DNA of 64,000 bases from an uncultured Pseudoteredinibacter sp. (GCF_947500695.1 NZ_CANMSS010000011.1:111833-175832), one strand, 5' to 3'; counted from the stretch's first letter, positions 52,201-62,342 are shown. Notes: generated from the sequence alone by a model not told the origin. Program-made: numbers and translations.

Positions 52201-54645
52201 CTATTGCTCAGCGAGGTATTCTTTCAGCTCTTCAAAAGGTAGGGCGGGGCTAAACAAAAAGCCCTGCAGCTCATGGCAGCCATTACCGCTGAGAAACTCT
52301 TTATGGCTGTTTTGCTCTACCCCTTCGGCAACTATTGAAAGTTCGAGGCGTTTAGCCATCTCTATAACACTTAGAATAATTTCCCTGGCGTTTGCGCTTT
52401 GATCAATTTCTTGGGTAAAGGACTGATCTATTTTAATACGCTTATAGGGTAGCTGTTTTAAATGGCTTAAGGATGAATAGCCGGTTCCAAAATCGTCAAT
52501 GGTAAAGCCGATGCCAAAATCGTTGAGCTGACTCATAACTTTCATGGCCGTGTCGATGTCTCGCATCAATGTGCTTTCGGTAACTTCAAACTCTAGGCTC
52601 GATGGCGGAAGGCCGAGCTCCATAACAATAAGTTGCACACGGCTGACAAAGTTTTCGGATAAAAATTGTTGGGGTGAAATATTAAGGCCCATTTGAATAT
52701 CTTCATGGCCCAGTTCGCGCAATTGTTTTAAATGGAAGCAGGCTTTCTTTAAGACCCAGTCGCCAATTACCGAGATCATGCCCGAGTGCTCAGCCACAGG
52801 AATAAAACTACTGGGGCTGATCCAGCCAAGTTTTGGGTTCTTCCAGCGCAGTAGGGCCTCAAGGCCATTGCAGCTACAGTCGCGTACGTCGATGCGAGGT
52901 TGAAAGTGCAATTCAAATTCCAATCGGTCGATAGCGTGGACCAGAGCTTGCTCCAGCTCATAGCGGGCCTGTACTTCTTGGCCGATGGTTTCCGAATAAA
53001 AGCAGTAGCTATCTTTTTCGTCCATGCGAGCTTTGAACAGTGCGGTGGAAGCGTTGCGCATTGCCTCCCCAGCGTCGTGACTGTCTTTCGGCCAGCAACT
53101 TATGCCCATATTTGGTGATAGGATTAAGCTCTGGCGGTCTCGGGTAATTGGGCGGCTGAAGCTGGCATCTAAGCGCTCTAGCAAGTCTAGGGTATTTTGC
53201 CCTTGTTGATCGTCGCTAACTAAAAAGGCGAAGTCATCACTATTAAGGTGCGCCATAAAATAGCCAGGGCGATTAATTTCACGCAGCTGCTCGGTAATTT
53301 GTAGTAGCCCTGCTTTACCCAAGCTCTGATCATAAATGCTGTGACTGGCATCGCTCCAATTAAAGTGGCAGATAATCAAAGCGATATGCTGGCTACTCTG
53401 AGCTTGGATAATACTGGCAAGCTCCCGCTCGAGAGCTCCTTGGTTGGGTAGCTCGGTAAGCGGGTTGCGGCTACTTAGTTCGTCCAGTTTATCTTGTAGC
53501 TCCTGCTGGGTTTTAGCTTGGTAGTGTAGGCGCCATAAGTTCCACAGTGGCCAGCAAATCATTAGGCAAGCAATGCTAGCGGCCGGGGCAAACCAATATC
53601 CGCTAGCTAAAAGCATTGCCGAAAGCGTTAAGCTTGCGCTGATAAAAACTAGGGTAAGTGAGAAACCATAACGCAGCGGCGCCAACATGATAGCGCTGGC
53701 ACCCAGTAAAATAATCAGAACGCTGATTAACCACTGCTGCCAGGGGTTTAGCTCTTGAAGCACTTTGCCTTGTAATAAACCATTGAGTTGCTGGGCGAGC
53801 AGTTCTACGCCAGGCATTCTTTCGTGCTCTCGGTATGACGGGGTAGCAATTCGGTCCCCAATCCCGGTTGCTGTTACACCCACGAATAGATATTTGTTAT
53901 TCAGTTGATCTAACTTGATTCGCTGACGTAAAACATCGGCATAGGAAAGTCGTGTTGCTTGATCTTGGCGTAAGGTGAATGGAATTAAACCTCGCTTGTT
54001 GCGTACCCAGCCAGCAACGATTCTGCCTTCGGTATTGTGGTTTTGCAGTTTGTCGAGTTGTGGTACTGGGTCTTTTGCAAACTGTGCCATGGCCAGGGGC
54101 ATTGATGGCCAATGGGCATCGCCCATGCCGCCATAGGCATGAAACTTTCGATTTAAGCCGTCAAGATCAAGCTCTACATCCACATGGCCAATGCCGGCCG
54201 CGCCAGCGGCAAGGCTTGCCATTGGCAATAACTCGCTAACCCCGGATCCTTGGCTAAGCAAAACAGGAGCAGTGATCAAAAAGGTTTTGCCATTTTTTTC
54301 AATCGCCTTGGCTAGCGCTTGGTCAGCACTGGCTTCTTGGGGCTCTGAAAAAATAATATCTAGGCCAATGGCCTTGCTGTCGTATTGGCTGAGGACATTC
54401 AATAACTCGGCGTGAATATTTCTGGGCCAAGGCCAGCGGCCAAGCTCCATGATGCTGGCATCATCGATATCGATGATGACAATATCTGTGGACATCTGTG
54501 GTGCCTGAACCGGCAATAGTAGATCGTAGCTGAGGGTGTCGAAGCGATTGAGGAGGTTGCTATAGCGCAGCCCGCTGGCCAATATTAAGAGGCCAGCGAG
54601 AAGCAGGATTGCAACGCCCAGTGTCTGTCTGTCTCGCCCGGGCAT
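52201..54645 (-). CDS. CHASE2 sensor with degenerate GGDEF and intact EAL domain
   Basis: An 814-residue membrane protein. A first membrane segment (about 10-27), a CHASE2 extracellular sensor (about 35-290) and three more segments (about 305-372) precede the signalling domains. The GGDEF site reads NSDDF (468-472), so cyclase activity is very unlikely. The EAL domain is intact: EAL at 596-598, NISPQQF, EVTES, DDFGTGYSS and AEGVE. It should act as a c-di-GMP phosphodiesterase. It follows the FecR-LysM gene by 12 bases, forming an operon. Confidence 0.93.
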   Translation of the reverse strand: MPGRDRQTLGVAILLLAGLLILASGLRYSNLLNRFDTLSYDLLLPVQAPQMSTDIVIIDIDDASIMELGRWPWPRNIHAELLNVLSQYDSKAIGLDIIFSEPQEASADQALAKAIEKNGKTFLITAPVLLSQGSGVSELLPMASLAAGAAGIGHVDVELDLDGLNRKFHAYGGMGDAHWPSMPLAMAQFAKDPVPQLDKLQNHNTEGRIVAGWVRNKRGLIPFTLRQDQATRLSYADVLRQRIKLDQLNNKYLFVGVTATGIGDRIATPSYREHERMPGVELLAQQLNGLLQGKVLQELNPWQQWLISVLIILLGASAIMLAPLRYGFSLTLVFISASLTLSAMLLASGYWFAPAASIACLMICWPLWNLWRLHYQAKTQQELQDKLDELSSRNPLTELPNQGALERELASIIQAQSSQHIALIICHFNWSDASHSIYDQSLGKAGLLQITEQLREINRPGYFMAHLNSDDFAFLVSDDQQGQNTLDLLERLDASFSRPITRDRQSLILSPNMGISCWPKDSHDAGEAMRNASTALFKARMDEKDSYCFYSETIGQEVQARYELEQALVHAIDRLEFELHFQPRIDVRDCSCNGLEALLRWKNPKLGWISPSSFIPVAEHSGMISVIGDWVLKKACFHLKQLRELGHEDIQMGLNISPQQFLSENFVSRVQLIVMELGLPPSSLEFEVTESTLMRDIDTAMKVMSQLNDFGIGFTIDDFGTGYSSLSHLKQLPYKRIKIDQSFTQEIDQSANAREIILSVIEMAKRLELSIVAEGVEQNSHKEFLSGNGCHELQGFLFSPALPFEELKEYLAEQ

Positions 54646-54657
54646 ATTACCGCCTGC

Positions 54658-56295
54658 TTAGATGATCAAAATGGCAATAATACCAAGAATTAGCGCCCAA
54701 TGGCTGTTATCGGGTAAGCCTTCAATAACTTGTGTGCTACCCCAAGGGCTTTCGTAACCATCGGCTTCAATAGTTTTTACACGCATATAGCGCTGATTAC
54801 CTGTGTGTGGCTCAAAGGCAAACTGTGGTACATCGGTGGTTTCATCCACAATAATGCGCTTAAAGTTTTTATCCTTGGCTATTTGCACTTTGTAGCGCTG
54901 GCCTTCGCCGGTTTTTTCCCAACTGGCCAGCAGCTTGCCATCATCGCCACTCGCAAGGGCGGTCTCGGGCTCTTTTGGTATCGGTTTTACGTTGTAGTGG
55001 CGAGTGACGCCAACCGGGCCATGCTCTCCGTCGGTAGTAATACTGGTTAGGCGCCAGTAGAAGTCGCCCAGTTCTGCTACTGCATTGCTATCGAATTGGC
55101 GGGCTTCGGTTTCTTCTTTGAGCAGTAAATTGTTGAATTCTGGATCGCTGGCTAGTTCAAGTAAATATCGCTGAGCGTCGCTGGATTCGGTCCATTGCAG
55201 AGTTGGCCATTCGGCGCGGTAGCTCTGTTTGTTGTGCGGTTTCAAAGGCAGTGGTGGCTGAGGTCTGGCATCCAGCACGAACTGAGTCATCTTTTCGAGG
55301 CCTTCTAAGCCCAGCTCATCGATGCCGCGCACACGCACAAAGTACTCGCCATCGGGCAAGTCTGGTAAAGCCGCTTTGTTGTACTTGCTGACACCTTGCC
55401 ACAATAAGGTTTCAAAGGCGGCGTTTTCGCTGACTTCTGTTCGATAAGCTTTGGCACCATCGAGTGCATGCCACTCTAGGCGCCAATTGAGCTGTCTGAT
55501 GGCGCTGGGGATGGCTTTAAATTTAGGTGCTGGTAGCAGCTCTTTCGGTTTGCTGGGGGCTTCGCCCGCTTTTACCTGAGTGCCGAAACCCGCCGGAACC
55601 AGCGTCTGGGACTTGCCGCCAGCAACAGCGACTCTGCCTTCCACTACCTCGATATTGGATACCTCGCCGTTGTCATTTGCGACAGCGCGGTAAGCGGTGC
55701 CTCTAACCGCACTAATGGCGGACGGGGTGTGGATTTCAAAACGCGAGCCAGGGCCGATAGCGGTGGTGACTTTTGAGCTTAAGCGGCCCTGCAGGAGCTT
55801 AATACGTGAATCCACCATACCTGTGCTGCCGTGTGCGCTAAGGTGATCAAATCGCACAATGCTTTGGTCAAAAATGGAAACTATAGAGTTGTCTGCAAAA
55901 CGGATAGCAACACCGCTGTTTTCGCCAGTACGTATAACATCGCCTAGGTAGATTTCCATGGCTTTGCTGGCATCTAGGCGCTCTTTGCTTTGGGCTCGTT
56001 CGATTTCGGCTTGGCCGGTAATCGAGTGAATGCGAGCAGGTACTAAGTTTGATTTAATCCAAGCCATCGGTACGCGGATAACTGAACCTGGCTTCATTCG
56101 AGTTGGATCGCTGATATTGTTTATCTTGCGTAATTGCTCAAAGCGGGTGACCTTATCTAGGTGTTTTTTACTAAAGTTCCAAAGGTTGTCGCCATCTACT
56201 ACGGTGTAAACCCACTCATCAGCGAGTGAAAGGTGTGTAAAGCACAGGCTTAAAAAGCAAAGTGCAAGCTTGTATCGCAGGTGTTTGCGCAACAT
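54658..56295 (-). CDS. LysM-FecR-FN3 envelope protein
   Basis: A 545-residue secreted protein with a signal peptide (about 1-25, LADE), a LysM domain (about 28-76), a FecR domain (about 105-215, SRFEIHTPSAISAVRGTAYRA), two or three beta-rich FN3-like modules and a C-terminal hydrophobic tail (about 532-545). FecR/LysM proteins next to CHASE2 sensors occur widely, and it probably supplies or senses the envelope signal for its neighbour. Confidence 0.87.
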   Translation of the reverse strand: MLRKHLRYKLALCFLSLCFTHLSLADEWVYTVVDGDNLWNFSKKHLDKVTRFEQLRKINNISDPTRMKPGSVIRVPMAWIKSNLVPARIHSITGQAEIERAQSKERLDASKAMEIYLGDVIRTGENSGVAIRFADNSIVSIFDQSIVRFDHLSAHGSTGMVDSRIKLLQGRLSSKVTTAIGPGSRFEIHTPSAISAVRGTAYRAVANDNGEVSNIEVVEGRVAVAGGKSQTLVPAGFGTQVKAGEAPSKPKELLPAPKFKAIPSAIRQLNWRLEWHALDGAKAYRTEVSENAAFETLLWQGVSKYNKAALPDLPDGEYFVRVRGIDELGLEGLEKMTQFVLDARPQPPLPLKPHNKQSYRAEWPTLQWTESSDAQRYLLELASDPEFNNLLLKEETEARQFDSNAVAELGDFYWRLTSITTDGEHGPVGVTRHYNVKPIPKEPETALASGDDGKLLASWEKTGEGQRYKVQIAKDKNFKRIIVDETTDVPQFAFEPHTGNQRYMRVKTIEADGYESPWGSTQVIEGLPDNSHWALILGIIAILII

Positions 56296-56863
56296 AGTGT
56301 ATTCCAGCTAAACCGCTTAAATTGAATTTCTTTTAGGGCGTGATTTATGCGCCAGACCAAGTATTGGCAGCTCTAATTTGATAGGGAATGTTAAATTCCT
56401 TAAAAAGACTGCTTCTCCTTGTATTTGGCTGCGTAGTCTACCAAAACTAGGTATAAATCCCATTGAAAGTGCCCTCAGTAAGCCGGCCAAAAGCTTAATT
56501 TGAGAAGGAGTACACGCCGGATGATCTCGCGGCCTAGACAATTACTCTGGCGCTTGAGCTGCACTTCCACTGGGCAAAGCCCTGCATTATGGGTTCTCTA
56601 AGATGAATATAGGCTGAAAGTGCTAATTTATGTTCCGAGCTGGATTCTTTCTTGCTTCTTTTGGTGCAATTTCGACTTCTCTACCCCTGCTAACTGGCCG
56701 CCCATCAAACTTTAGCTAAACTTTGAAAAAAACCAATAAAAAGTACCAAGACTTGATCCTCAATTTAAAGGACTATTAGCTTTCACTAGGCTTAGGTAAA
56801 AAGGTCTATTTGTTTGAGTTAGGGTGCGATTAAATTAATTAGAAAAACTTAGGGCGGTTAGCA
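56296..56863. other. Intergenic region without recognised genes
   Basis: About 570 bases between the leftward LysM-FecR gene and the rightward isochorismatase-like gene. It should hold both promoters. The short frames seen in it lack credible ribosome sites and families. No c-di-GMP riboswitch pattern was recognised. Confidence 0.5.
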
Positions 56864-57466
56864 ATGGATGCAGCGACTACAGCAGTAATTCTTGTGGGTT
56901 ATCAGAATGATTACTTTTCGGCTGAAGGTATTCTTCATTCAGCATTAGAAGATAATAGTCGAGTACAAGAAGTGCTCAACAATACCTTAACTTTACTGGA
57001 GGCTTTGAAGCCCAGTTCAGTTCCGTTTATTCATACGCCAATCGTTTTTACCGAAGACTATAGTGAATTGGTGGAGCCGGTTGGTATTTTAAAGATAATC
57101 AAAGATACCGGTGCTTTTAAGCGAGGCGCTCCTGGATCGCAAACGGTGCCTGAGTTAATGGCCTTGGGGTCGCGGATGTTAAGTTTGCCTGGAAAGCGGG
57201 GCCTGAACTGCTTTTCAAATACTTCTGTGCATGAACACCTTCAGCGAGCAGGCGTAAGCGATGTGTTAATCGCCGGTGCGGTAACCTCTTTATGTATTGA
57301 TACAGCAGGAAGAGAGGCCGCCGATTTAGGTTATCGAGTACACATCCTAGAGGATTGCATGGTGGCTAGAACCAGTTTCGAGCAGGAATATTTTGCAAAA
57401 GAAATCATGCCTCTGTATGCCAATGTTATCGATAGCAAAGCAGTAATCGCGCAACTATGCGCCTAA
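56864..57466 (+). CDS. Isochorismatase-like hydrolase with altered triad
   Basis: A 200-residue cysteine-hydrolase-fold protein. The active-site Cys C144 (GAVTSLCIDTAGREA) and Lys K111 are present. The expected Asp of the first strand (DxQNDF) is replaced by Gly (VGYQNDYF, G12), so the standard triad is incomplete. It may use another acid residue or have a binding role. It is paired with the PAS-GGDEF-EAL gene 17 bases downstream. Confidence 0.85.
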   Translation: MDAATTAVILVGYQNDYFSAEGILHSALEDNSRVQEVLNNTLTLLEALKPSSVPFIHTPIVFTEDYSELVEPVGILKIIKDTGAFKRGAPGSQTVPELMALGSRMLSLPGKRGLNCFSNTSVHEHLQRAGVSDVLIAGAVTSLCIDTAGREAADLGYRVHILEDCMVARTSFEQEYFAKEIMPLYANVIDSKAVIAQLCA

Positions 57467-57483
57467 GCGTTTAGGTGCGCCAA

Positions 57484-59241
57484 ATGTCCAGCAGCAAAAG
57501 CACGCTACAAAATGAACTTCTAGCTCAGGCTCAAACTCGTTTGATAGAAGAGCTGCAAAGTTCTCAGCGTCATTACGCACATCTAGTCGATCACCTAAAG
57601 GATGTTGTTTTTCACTTAGATGAAAATCTTTCCTGGAGTTTTTTGAACCAGGCCTGGACAGAGCTCGCGGGGCAAAGCGTGGAGCAGAGTCGTGGGCAGT
57701 CTGCTCTTAATTATTTTCGAAGCTCAGACGCAGAACCTTTCGAGCAGGCTTTATTGCAATTGCTTAGTGGTGAGTTGGCTGATCTAGAGGCGCAATACTA
57801 TCTATTGCGATGCGATGGAGACGGCCGTCATGTTGAGGTTTCTTGCCGCGCAATGCGAGATGATACTGGGCGCTTGAGTAGTGTGGTTGGTGTTATACGA
57901 GATGTTTCTGAACGCTTAGAGAGCGAGCAGAAGATATATCATATGGCCTATCATGACTCCTTGACAAACTTGGCCAATCGTCGACAACTTATGGAGCGTC
58001 TATCGAGTGTCTGTGTGCCTAGCAGCTCTCGCTCAATTGCCTTACTGTACTTAGATCTTGATGATTTTAAAGACGTCAATGATATGTATGGGCACTCTGT
58101 TGGAGATGCGGTCTTGCAAGAAATCGCACAGCAAATACCTATAGTTGGCTCTTCTGAAAATTATTTGGCAGCGCGTATTGGTGGTGATGAATTTATTATT
58201 TTGTTTGAACAGTTGGCAAGTCATTATCCAACTGCTCGTGCCCATCTATCAGAGGCTGCTAGAGGCTTACTTGAAAGAATCTCGCGTATTAATAAGCATG
58301 TGGGCACATTTAATGAAATCAAATGCAGTATTGGTATTACCTTAGTAAATAGTCAGTCCATTTCTGCCGAGGAGTGCTTAAAGCAAGCCGATTTTGCCAT
58401 GTATCACGCAAAGCGTGCTGGCAAGAATAGAATACAGTTTTATGATGCCGAGCTTGCTAAGCAAGAAAGTCGTAGGCAGCAACTACAAAGAGAGTTATGC
58501 GAAGCTGAGCGTTATGGTCAGTTTACCGTGTTTTATCAGCCGCAAGTCGAGGCGGATAAAAATAAAGTACAAAAAGCTGAGGTGCTTCTGCGTTGGCAGC
58601 ATCCACAGCGTGGTTTGCTAATCCCGAAAGATTTCATCCACGAGCTGGAAAACAGTGATCTTATTAAACCTCTCGGGCAATGGGTGCTGGATCAGTCTCT
58701 GGCACAGCTGAGTGCATGGAGAAAAATGGGCTACGAGAGCTTAAGCCTATCGGTTAATGCCAGTGCAGGCCAGTTTCAAAACCCTGAGTTTGCTGACGAT
58801 GTTCGACGCTCCCTTCAGCGCTTTGATATACCCGGCGAGTGTTTGGAAATTGAAATCACCGAGACAACAGCGTTAAACAATGTCCATAGCGCGATAGCGA
58901 AGATGCGTGCCTTAAAAGATATTGGTGTAAAGATAGCCTTAGATGACTTTGGTACGGGCTATTCTTCCCTGTCTTATTTGAAACATTTACCCATCGATAC
59001 CATTAAGCTGGATCGTAGCTTTGTGCAAGGCCTGCCCGACAACGGTTACGATAGTGCGATCGTGCAATCCACCTTGCTGATGTCTAAGCACCTTAAGCTG
59101 AGCTCTGTAGCTGAAGGTGTAGAATCCGAAGAGCAGTGCCAGTTTTTAAAGGCTCTAGGCTGCGAGCTCTACCAAGGCTATTTGTTTAGTCCGGCTATCT
59201 CTGCGGATCAATTTGCTGAGTACTTGCTGCAGCGTAGCTAG
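57484..59241 (+). CDS. PAS-GGDEF-EAL protein
   Basis: A 585-residue cytoplasmic protein: an N-terminal coiled segment, a PAS domain (about 30-145), a GGDEF domain with intact GGDEF site (233-237) but no RxxD inhibitory site five residues before it, and an EAL domain with EVL in place of EAL (366-368) plus DDFGTGYSS and AEGVE. Both activities are possible. The ATG at 57484 has a TAGGTG sequence nearby; a GTG at 57475 is an alternative. It is cotranscribed with the isochorismatase-like gene. Confidence 0.93.
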   Translation: MSSSKSTLQNELLAQAQTRLIEELQSSQRHYAHLVDHLKDVVFHLDENLSWSFLNQAWTELAGQSVEQSRGQSALNYFRSSDAEPFEQALLQLLSGELADLEAQYYLLRCDGDGRHVEVSCRAMRDDTGRLSSVVGVIRDVSERLESEQKIYHMAYHDSLTNLANRRQLMERLSSVCVPSSSRSIALLYLDLDDFKDVNDMYGHSVGDAVLQEIAQQIPIVGSSENYLAARIGGDEFIILFEQLASHYPTARAHLSEAARGLLERISRINKHVGTFNEIKCSIGITLVNSQSISAEECLKQADFAMYHAKRAGKNRIQFYDAELAKQESRRQQLQRELCEAERYGQFTVFYQPQVEADKNKVQKAEVLLRWQHPQRGLLIPKDFIHELENSDLIKPLGQWVLDQSLAQLSAWRKMGYESLSLSVNASAGQFQNPEFADDVRRSLQRFDIPGECLEIEITETTALNNVHSAIAKMRALKDIGVKIALDDFGTGYSSLSYLKHLPIDTIKLDRSFVQGLPDNGYDSAIVQSTLLMSKHLKLSSVAEGVESEEQCQFLKALGCELYQGYLFSPAISADQFAEYLLQRS

Positions 59242-59361
59242 TCTTTCTTTTCTCTCGCTCTTTCTCCGATTGCTTATTCGCTGATCCGTGTTTGGACGCC
59301 TGCCGGGATGGTGGTATGGTGTGCCCAAATTCAGTTCTGTTTCATCTCAGGAGAAACTGCC

Positions 59362-60507
59362 TTGTTGTTACTAATCACCTTTATGGTGCTGGCTATCGCT
59401 ATTTCATTCTTGTGTTCGGTCATGGAAGCGGTGCTTTTAAGTATTACCCCAAGCTATATAGGGGTGCTGCGTAAAGAAAATGAAGCATTGGCCAATCGAG
59501 TGCAGTCCTTAAAGGACAATATTGATCAGCCGTTGGCTGCGATTCTGACTCTAAATACGGTTGCCCATACGGCGGGTGCTGCAGGTGTGGGGGCACAAGC
59601 AGCCGCAGTATTTTCAGATGCGGCAGTCGGAATCGCCTCAGCCATTATGACCTTGCTGGTATTGGTGCTCTCTGAGATTATTCCTAAGACCTTGGGAGCC
59701 AGTTATTGGCGCGGACTAACACCCATCGTATCTTTGAGCTTGGTTTTCTTGGTAAAGGTATTTAAGCCATTTGTTTGGATGTCAGATCGCCTGACTCGCC
59801 TGATCGGCAAAAAGGAAGATGAAGCCCACTTTATTCGTCAAGAAATTGAAGTAATGGCTGAGCTGGGTTCAGAGGCTGGCGCCTTAAACCAAGATGAAAG
59901 CGATACCATTCGAAGCTTATTAAACTTTAGAACCGCTAGCCTAACCGATATTATGACGCCACAGACTGTGCTCTTTAAGGTGCATAAAGATATCACAGTG
60001 GATGACTACCTTTCAGAGCATGGCTCAGTACCCTTTTCGCGGGTCTTAGTCTTTGATGAAGATGGTGATGATGTGGTGGGCTATGTCCATAAAAATGACC
60101 TGATGTTAGCCTATCACCGCCTTGGGCATGACTATCGCGTGGGTAAACTTATCAAATCTCTTTATACCGTTCCTGAAACTCTAGCGGCCCCTAGCTTGTT
60201 TCAAAACTTGCTGCAACGCCGTGAGCATATAGCTTTGATTGTTGATGAGTATGGAGCTGTGCAAGGTATTGTCACCCTAGAAGATTTACTGGAATCTTTG
60301 ATTGGCGTGGAGATAGTTGATGAGCATGACCGCGTCAGTGATATGCAAGTGAAGGCGCAGCAGTTATGGAAAGAGCGTAGCGAAGCCCACGATAAAATCA
60401 TTGATGATAGTGGCCTCTCTGATGACTTGGCTAGTGATCAAGATGACGATGGCCAAAATAACAGTGCGCAAGATAACGGCGACCAAGGTAACAATAAAAC
60501 AGATTAA
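59362..60507 (+). CDS. CNNM/CorC-type membrane protein with CBS domains
   Basis: A 381-residue protein with a DUF21 membrane domain (four segments within about 1-155), two CBS domains (about 200-320, MTPQTVLFKVHKD and VDEYGAVQGIVTLEDLLE) and a highly acidic C-terminal tail rich in Asp and Asn. The family transports or senses Mg2+ and other divalent ions. The usual CorC_HlyC domain after the CBS pair is missing. The TTG at 59362 is chosen because CAGGAG lies just before it; the longer frame starting at 59308 lacks a good ribosome site. Confidence 0.85.
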   Translation: MLLLITFMVLAIAISFLCSVMEAVLLSITPSYIGVLRKENEALANRVQSLKDNIDQPLAAILTLNTVAHTAGAAGVGAQAAAVFSDAAVGIASAIMTLLVLVLSEIIPKTLGASYWRGLTPIVSLSLVFLVKVFKPFVWMSDRLTRLIGKKEDEAHFIRQEIEVMAELGSEAGALNQDESDTIRSLLNFRTASLTDIMTPQTVLFKVHKDITVDDYLSEHGSVPFSRVLVFDEDGDDVVGYVHKNDLMLAYHRLGHDYRVGKLIKSLYTVPETLAAPSLFQNLLQRREHIALIVDEYGAVQGIVTLEDLLESLIGVEIVDEHDRVSDMQVKAQQLWKERSEAHDKIIDDSGLSDDLASDQDDDGQNNSAQDNGDQGNNKTD

Positions 60508-60519
60508 AACGGGATAATC

Positions 60520-61125
60520 ATGTTTATTCAAACAGAAGAAGAGTTGCGTGAGATATATGGCTTTCCAACTGGGAGGGCCAAGGACAAGCAGCTGCCTAGT
60601 TTGGAAAAACATGCAATTAACTTTATCGCTCACTCGCCTTTTATGTTGCTCTCTACGAGTAATGCTGCGGGGAAGTTAGATTGTTCCCCGCGCGGAGGCT
60701 CGCCTGGTTTTGTTCATGTTAAAGACGAGAACTGTATTCTGATTCCTGATGCTAAAGGGAATAATCGCATTGATAGTCTGGTGAACATCGTAGAGACGAA
60801 GAGGGCGGGTTGTTTATTCCTGATCCCGGGGGTTGATGAAACTCTTAGGGTTAACGGTCGTGCAAGCATCAGTGCCGATCAAAGTTATCTTTCCTATTTT
60901 GAAGATCAAGCTAAGCCTGCCATAAGTTGTGTTGTTTTGCAGATTGAAGAGGTCTTTTTGCATTGTGCAAAGGCTCTGATGCGTTCTAGCTTGTGGGACG
61001 TGCAATCACAAATCGAACGCTCTCGTTTTCCTACTATGGGGCGGATGATAAAAGAGCAGTTGAACTTGGGCGGAGAAACCGAAACCCAAGAACAGATGAT
61101 TGAGCGTTATAAGAAAGACATCTAG
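60520..61125 (+). CDS. Pyridoxamine 5'-phosphate oxidase-like FMN protein (MSMEG_1061 type)
   Basis: A 201-residue split-barrel flavin-binding protein. The order FMLLSTSNAAGKLDCSPRGGSPGFV, then LVNIVETKRAGCLFLIPGVDETLRVNGRA and the tail matching the MSMEG_1061 subfamily support the call. It may reduce unknown substrates with FMN. Its TAG stop overlaps the stop of the convergent oxidoreductase in a CTAG. Confidence 0.87.
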   Translation: MFIQTEEELREIYGFPTGRAKDKQLPSLEKHAINFIAHSPFMLLSTSNAAGKLDCSPRGGSPGFVHVKDENCILIPDAKGNNRIDSLVNIVETKRAGCLFLIPGVDETLRVNGRASISADQSYLSYFEDQAKPAISCVVLQIEEVFLHCAKALMRSSLWDVQSQIERSRFPTMGRMIKEQLNLGGETETQEQMIERYKKDI

Positions 61126-62342
61126 CCGCCAAGACTTAATAAGTTCTTAAGATCTAGCTGCTCATTGCTAATTTGCTCTTGCGTAGGCGAGATGTCTGAT
61201 TTTAATAATTGTTTTGCTGTCATAAAATCTTTCGGGCGGTTGATACAATCTGCGGCAATTAAGCGCTTCGCCTTGAAATACCAGACGCTAAAGTTTTCTT
61301 CCTTTGGATCGCCACGCACTACGTAGTCGCTATAGCCCATATTAAAACCAGCTATTTGCAGTTTTACGTCATATTGGTCTGACCAAAACCAAGGGTGTTC
61401 GATACTTGGTAGGGGTTTATTACAAAGAGTGGACGCAATAACTCGTGCCGTATCATTGGCGCTGGGTACCGACTCTAGGCGAACCTGCCTATTGAGCTTG
61501 GGGTGTGGGTATGAGCAGCAATCGCCGGCTGAGAATATATCCATATCGCTGCTGCGGCCTTGCTCGTCAACAACGATACCGTTATCGATACTTAAGCCTG
61601 CCGCTTCGGCGAGCTCGGTATTGGGTATGACGCCGATACCAATAATAACCATATCTGCTGACAGCTCTCGACCATCGGCGCAAAGTACAGCCTCGACTTT
61701 ATGTTCACCCTTGATGGATTCCAATTGAACCTTGTTGAGGACTTTTACGCCTTCACTCTGGTGTTTGTTGCAATAAAAATCAGAAACTTCGCTAGCGGTA
61801 ACACGTTGCAGAATTCGATCGCCCGCTTCCAATACGGTAACGTCGGCTCCAAGTTTGTTGAGCGAGGCGGCGGTTTCTAATCCTATATAGCCGCCACCGA
61901 TGACGACAACGCGCATATTTTTCTTAAATTGCTTTTGTATGCATTTGCTGTCCTCGGCACTGCGCAGATAGTGTACTTCTGGAAGATGAGCGCCGCTTAA
62001 TGGGAGAAGTCTAGGTCGAGCGCCGGTACATAGAACTAGCTTGTCGTAGTTTAGAAGCTCGCCATCGCTGAGCTCTAGTTTCTTGTGGCCGCGATCAATA
62101 CTGATTACTTTGCAAGCAAGCCTCAGAGTCACATCCAGCTTTTCGTATGCTGACGCCGGACGAATCAGTAATTTGTCTTCTGCGAGCTCACCACTTAAAA
62201 ATGCTTTGGATAATGGTGGCCGTTGATAGGGAAGCAAGGCTTCTTCGCCGATAAGAGTTATAGGACCGGTCCAGTCAAGTTGTCTTAAACTGGCGACTAG
62301 CTGCGCCGCAGCGTGAGAGGCGCCGACAATTACACAATGCAT
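61122..62342 (-). CDS. NAD(P)H:ferredoxin/rubredoxin reductase-type FAD oxidoreductase
   Basis: A 406-residue pyridine-nucleotide disulfide oxidoreductase family protein. The FAD site reads VIVGASHAAAQLVASLR at the start, the NAD site VVIGGGYIGLETAASL (about 147-162), and IFSAGDCC marks the second FAD motif. A Reductase_C domain ends the protein (FWSDQYDVKLQIAG). It lacks a redox-active Cys pair. It probably passes electrons to a ferredoxin or rubredoxin for an oxygenase not in this window. It lies downstream of the LLM gene on the same strand. Confidence 0.9.
   Translation of the reverse strand: MHCVIVGASHAAAQLVASLRQLDWTGPITLIGEEALLPYQRPPLSKAFLSGELAEDKLLIRPASAYEKLDVTLRLACKVISIDRGHKKLELSDGELLNYDKLVLCTGARPRLLPLSGAHLPEVHYLRSAEDSKCIQKQFKKNMRVVVIGGGYIGLETAASLNKLGADVTVLEAGDRILQRVTASEVSDFYCNKHQSEGVKVLNKVQLESIKGEHKVEAVLCADGRELSADMVIIGIGVIPNTELAEAAGLSIDNGIVVDEQGRSSDMDIFSAGDCCSYPHPKLNRQVRLESVPSANDTARVIASTLCNKPLPSIEHPWFWSDQYDVKLQIAGFNMGYSDYVVRGDPKEENFSVWYFKAKRLIAADCINRPKDFMTAKQLLKSDISPTQEQISNEQLDLKNLLSLGG

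Noticed and set aside
56317..56541. 74-residue leftward frame after the LysM-FecR start
   Set aside because: No ribosome site, no recognisable family and location in a promoter region.
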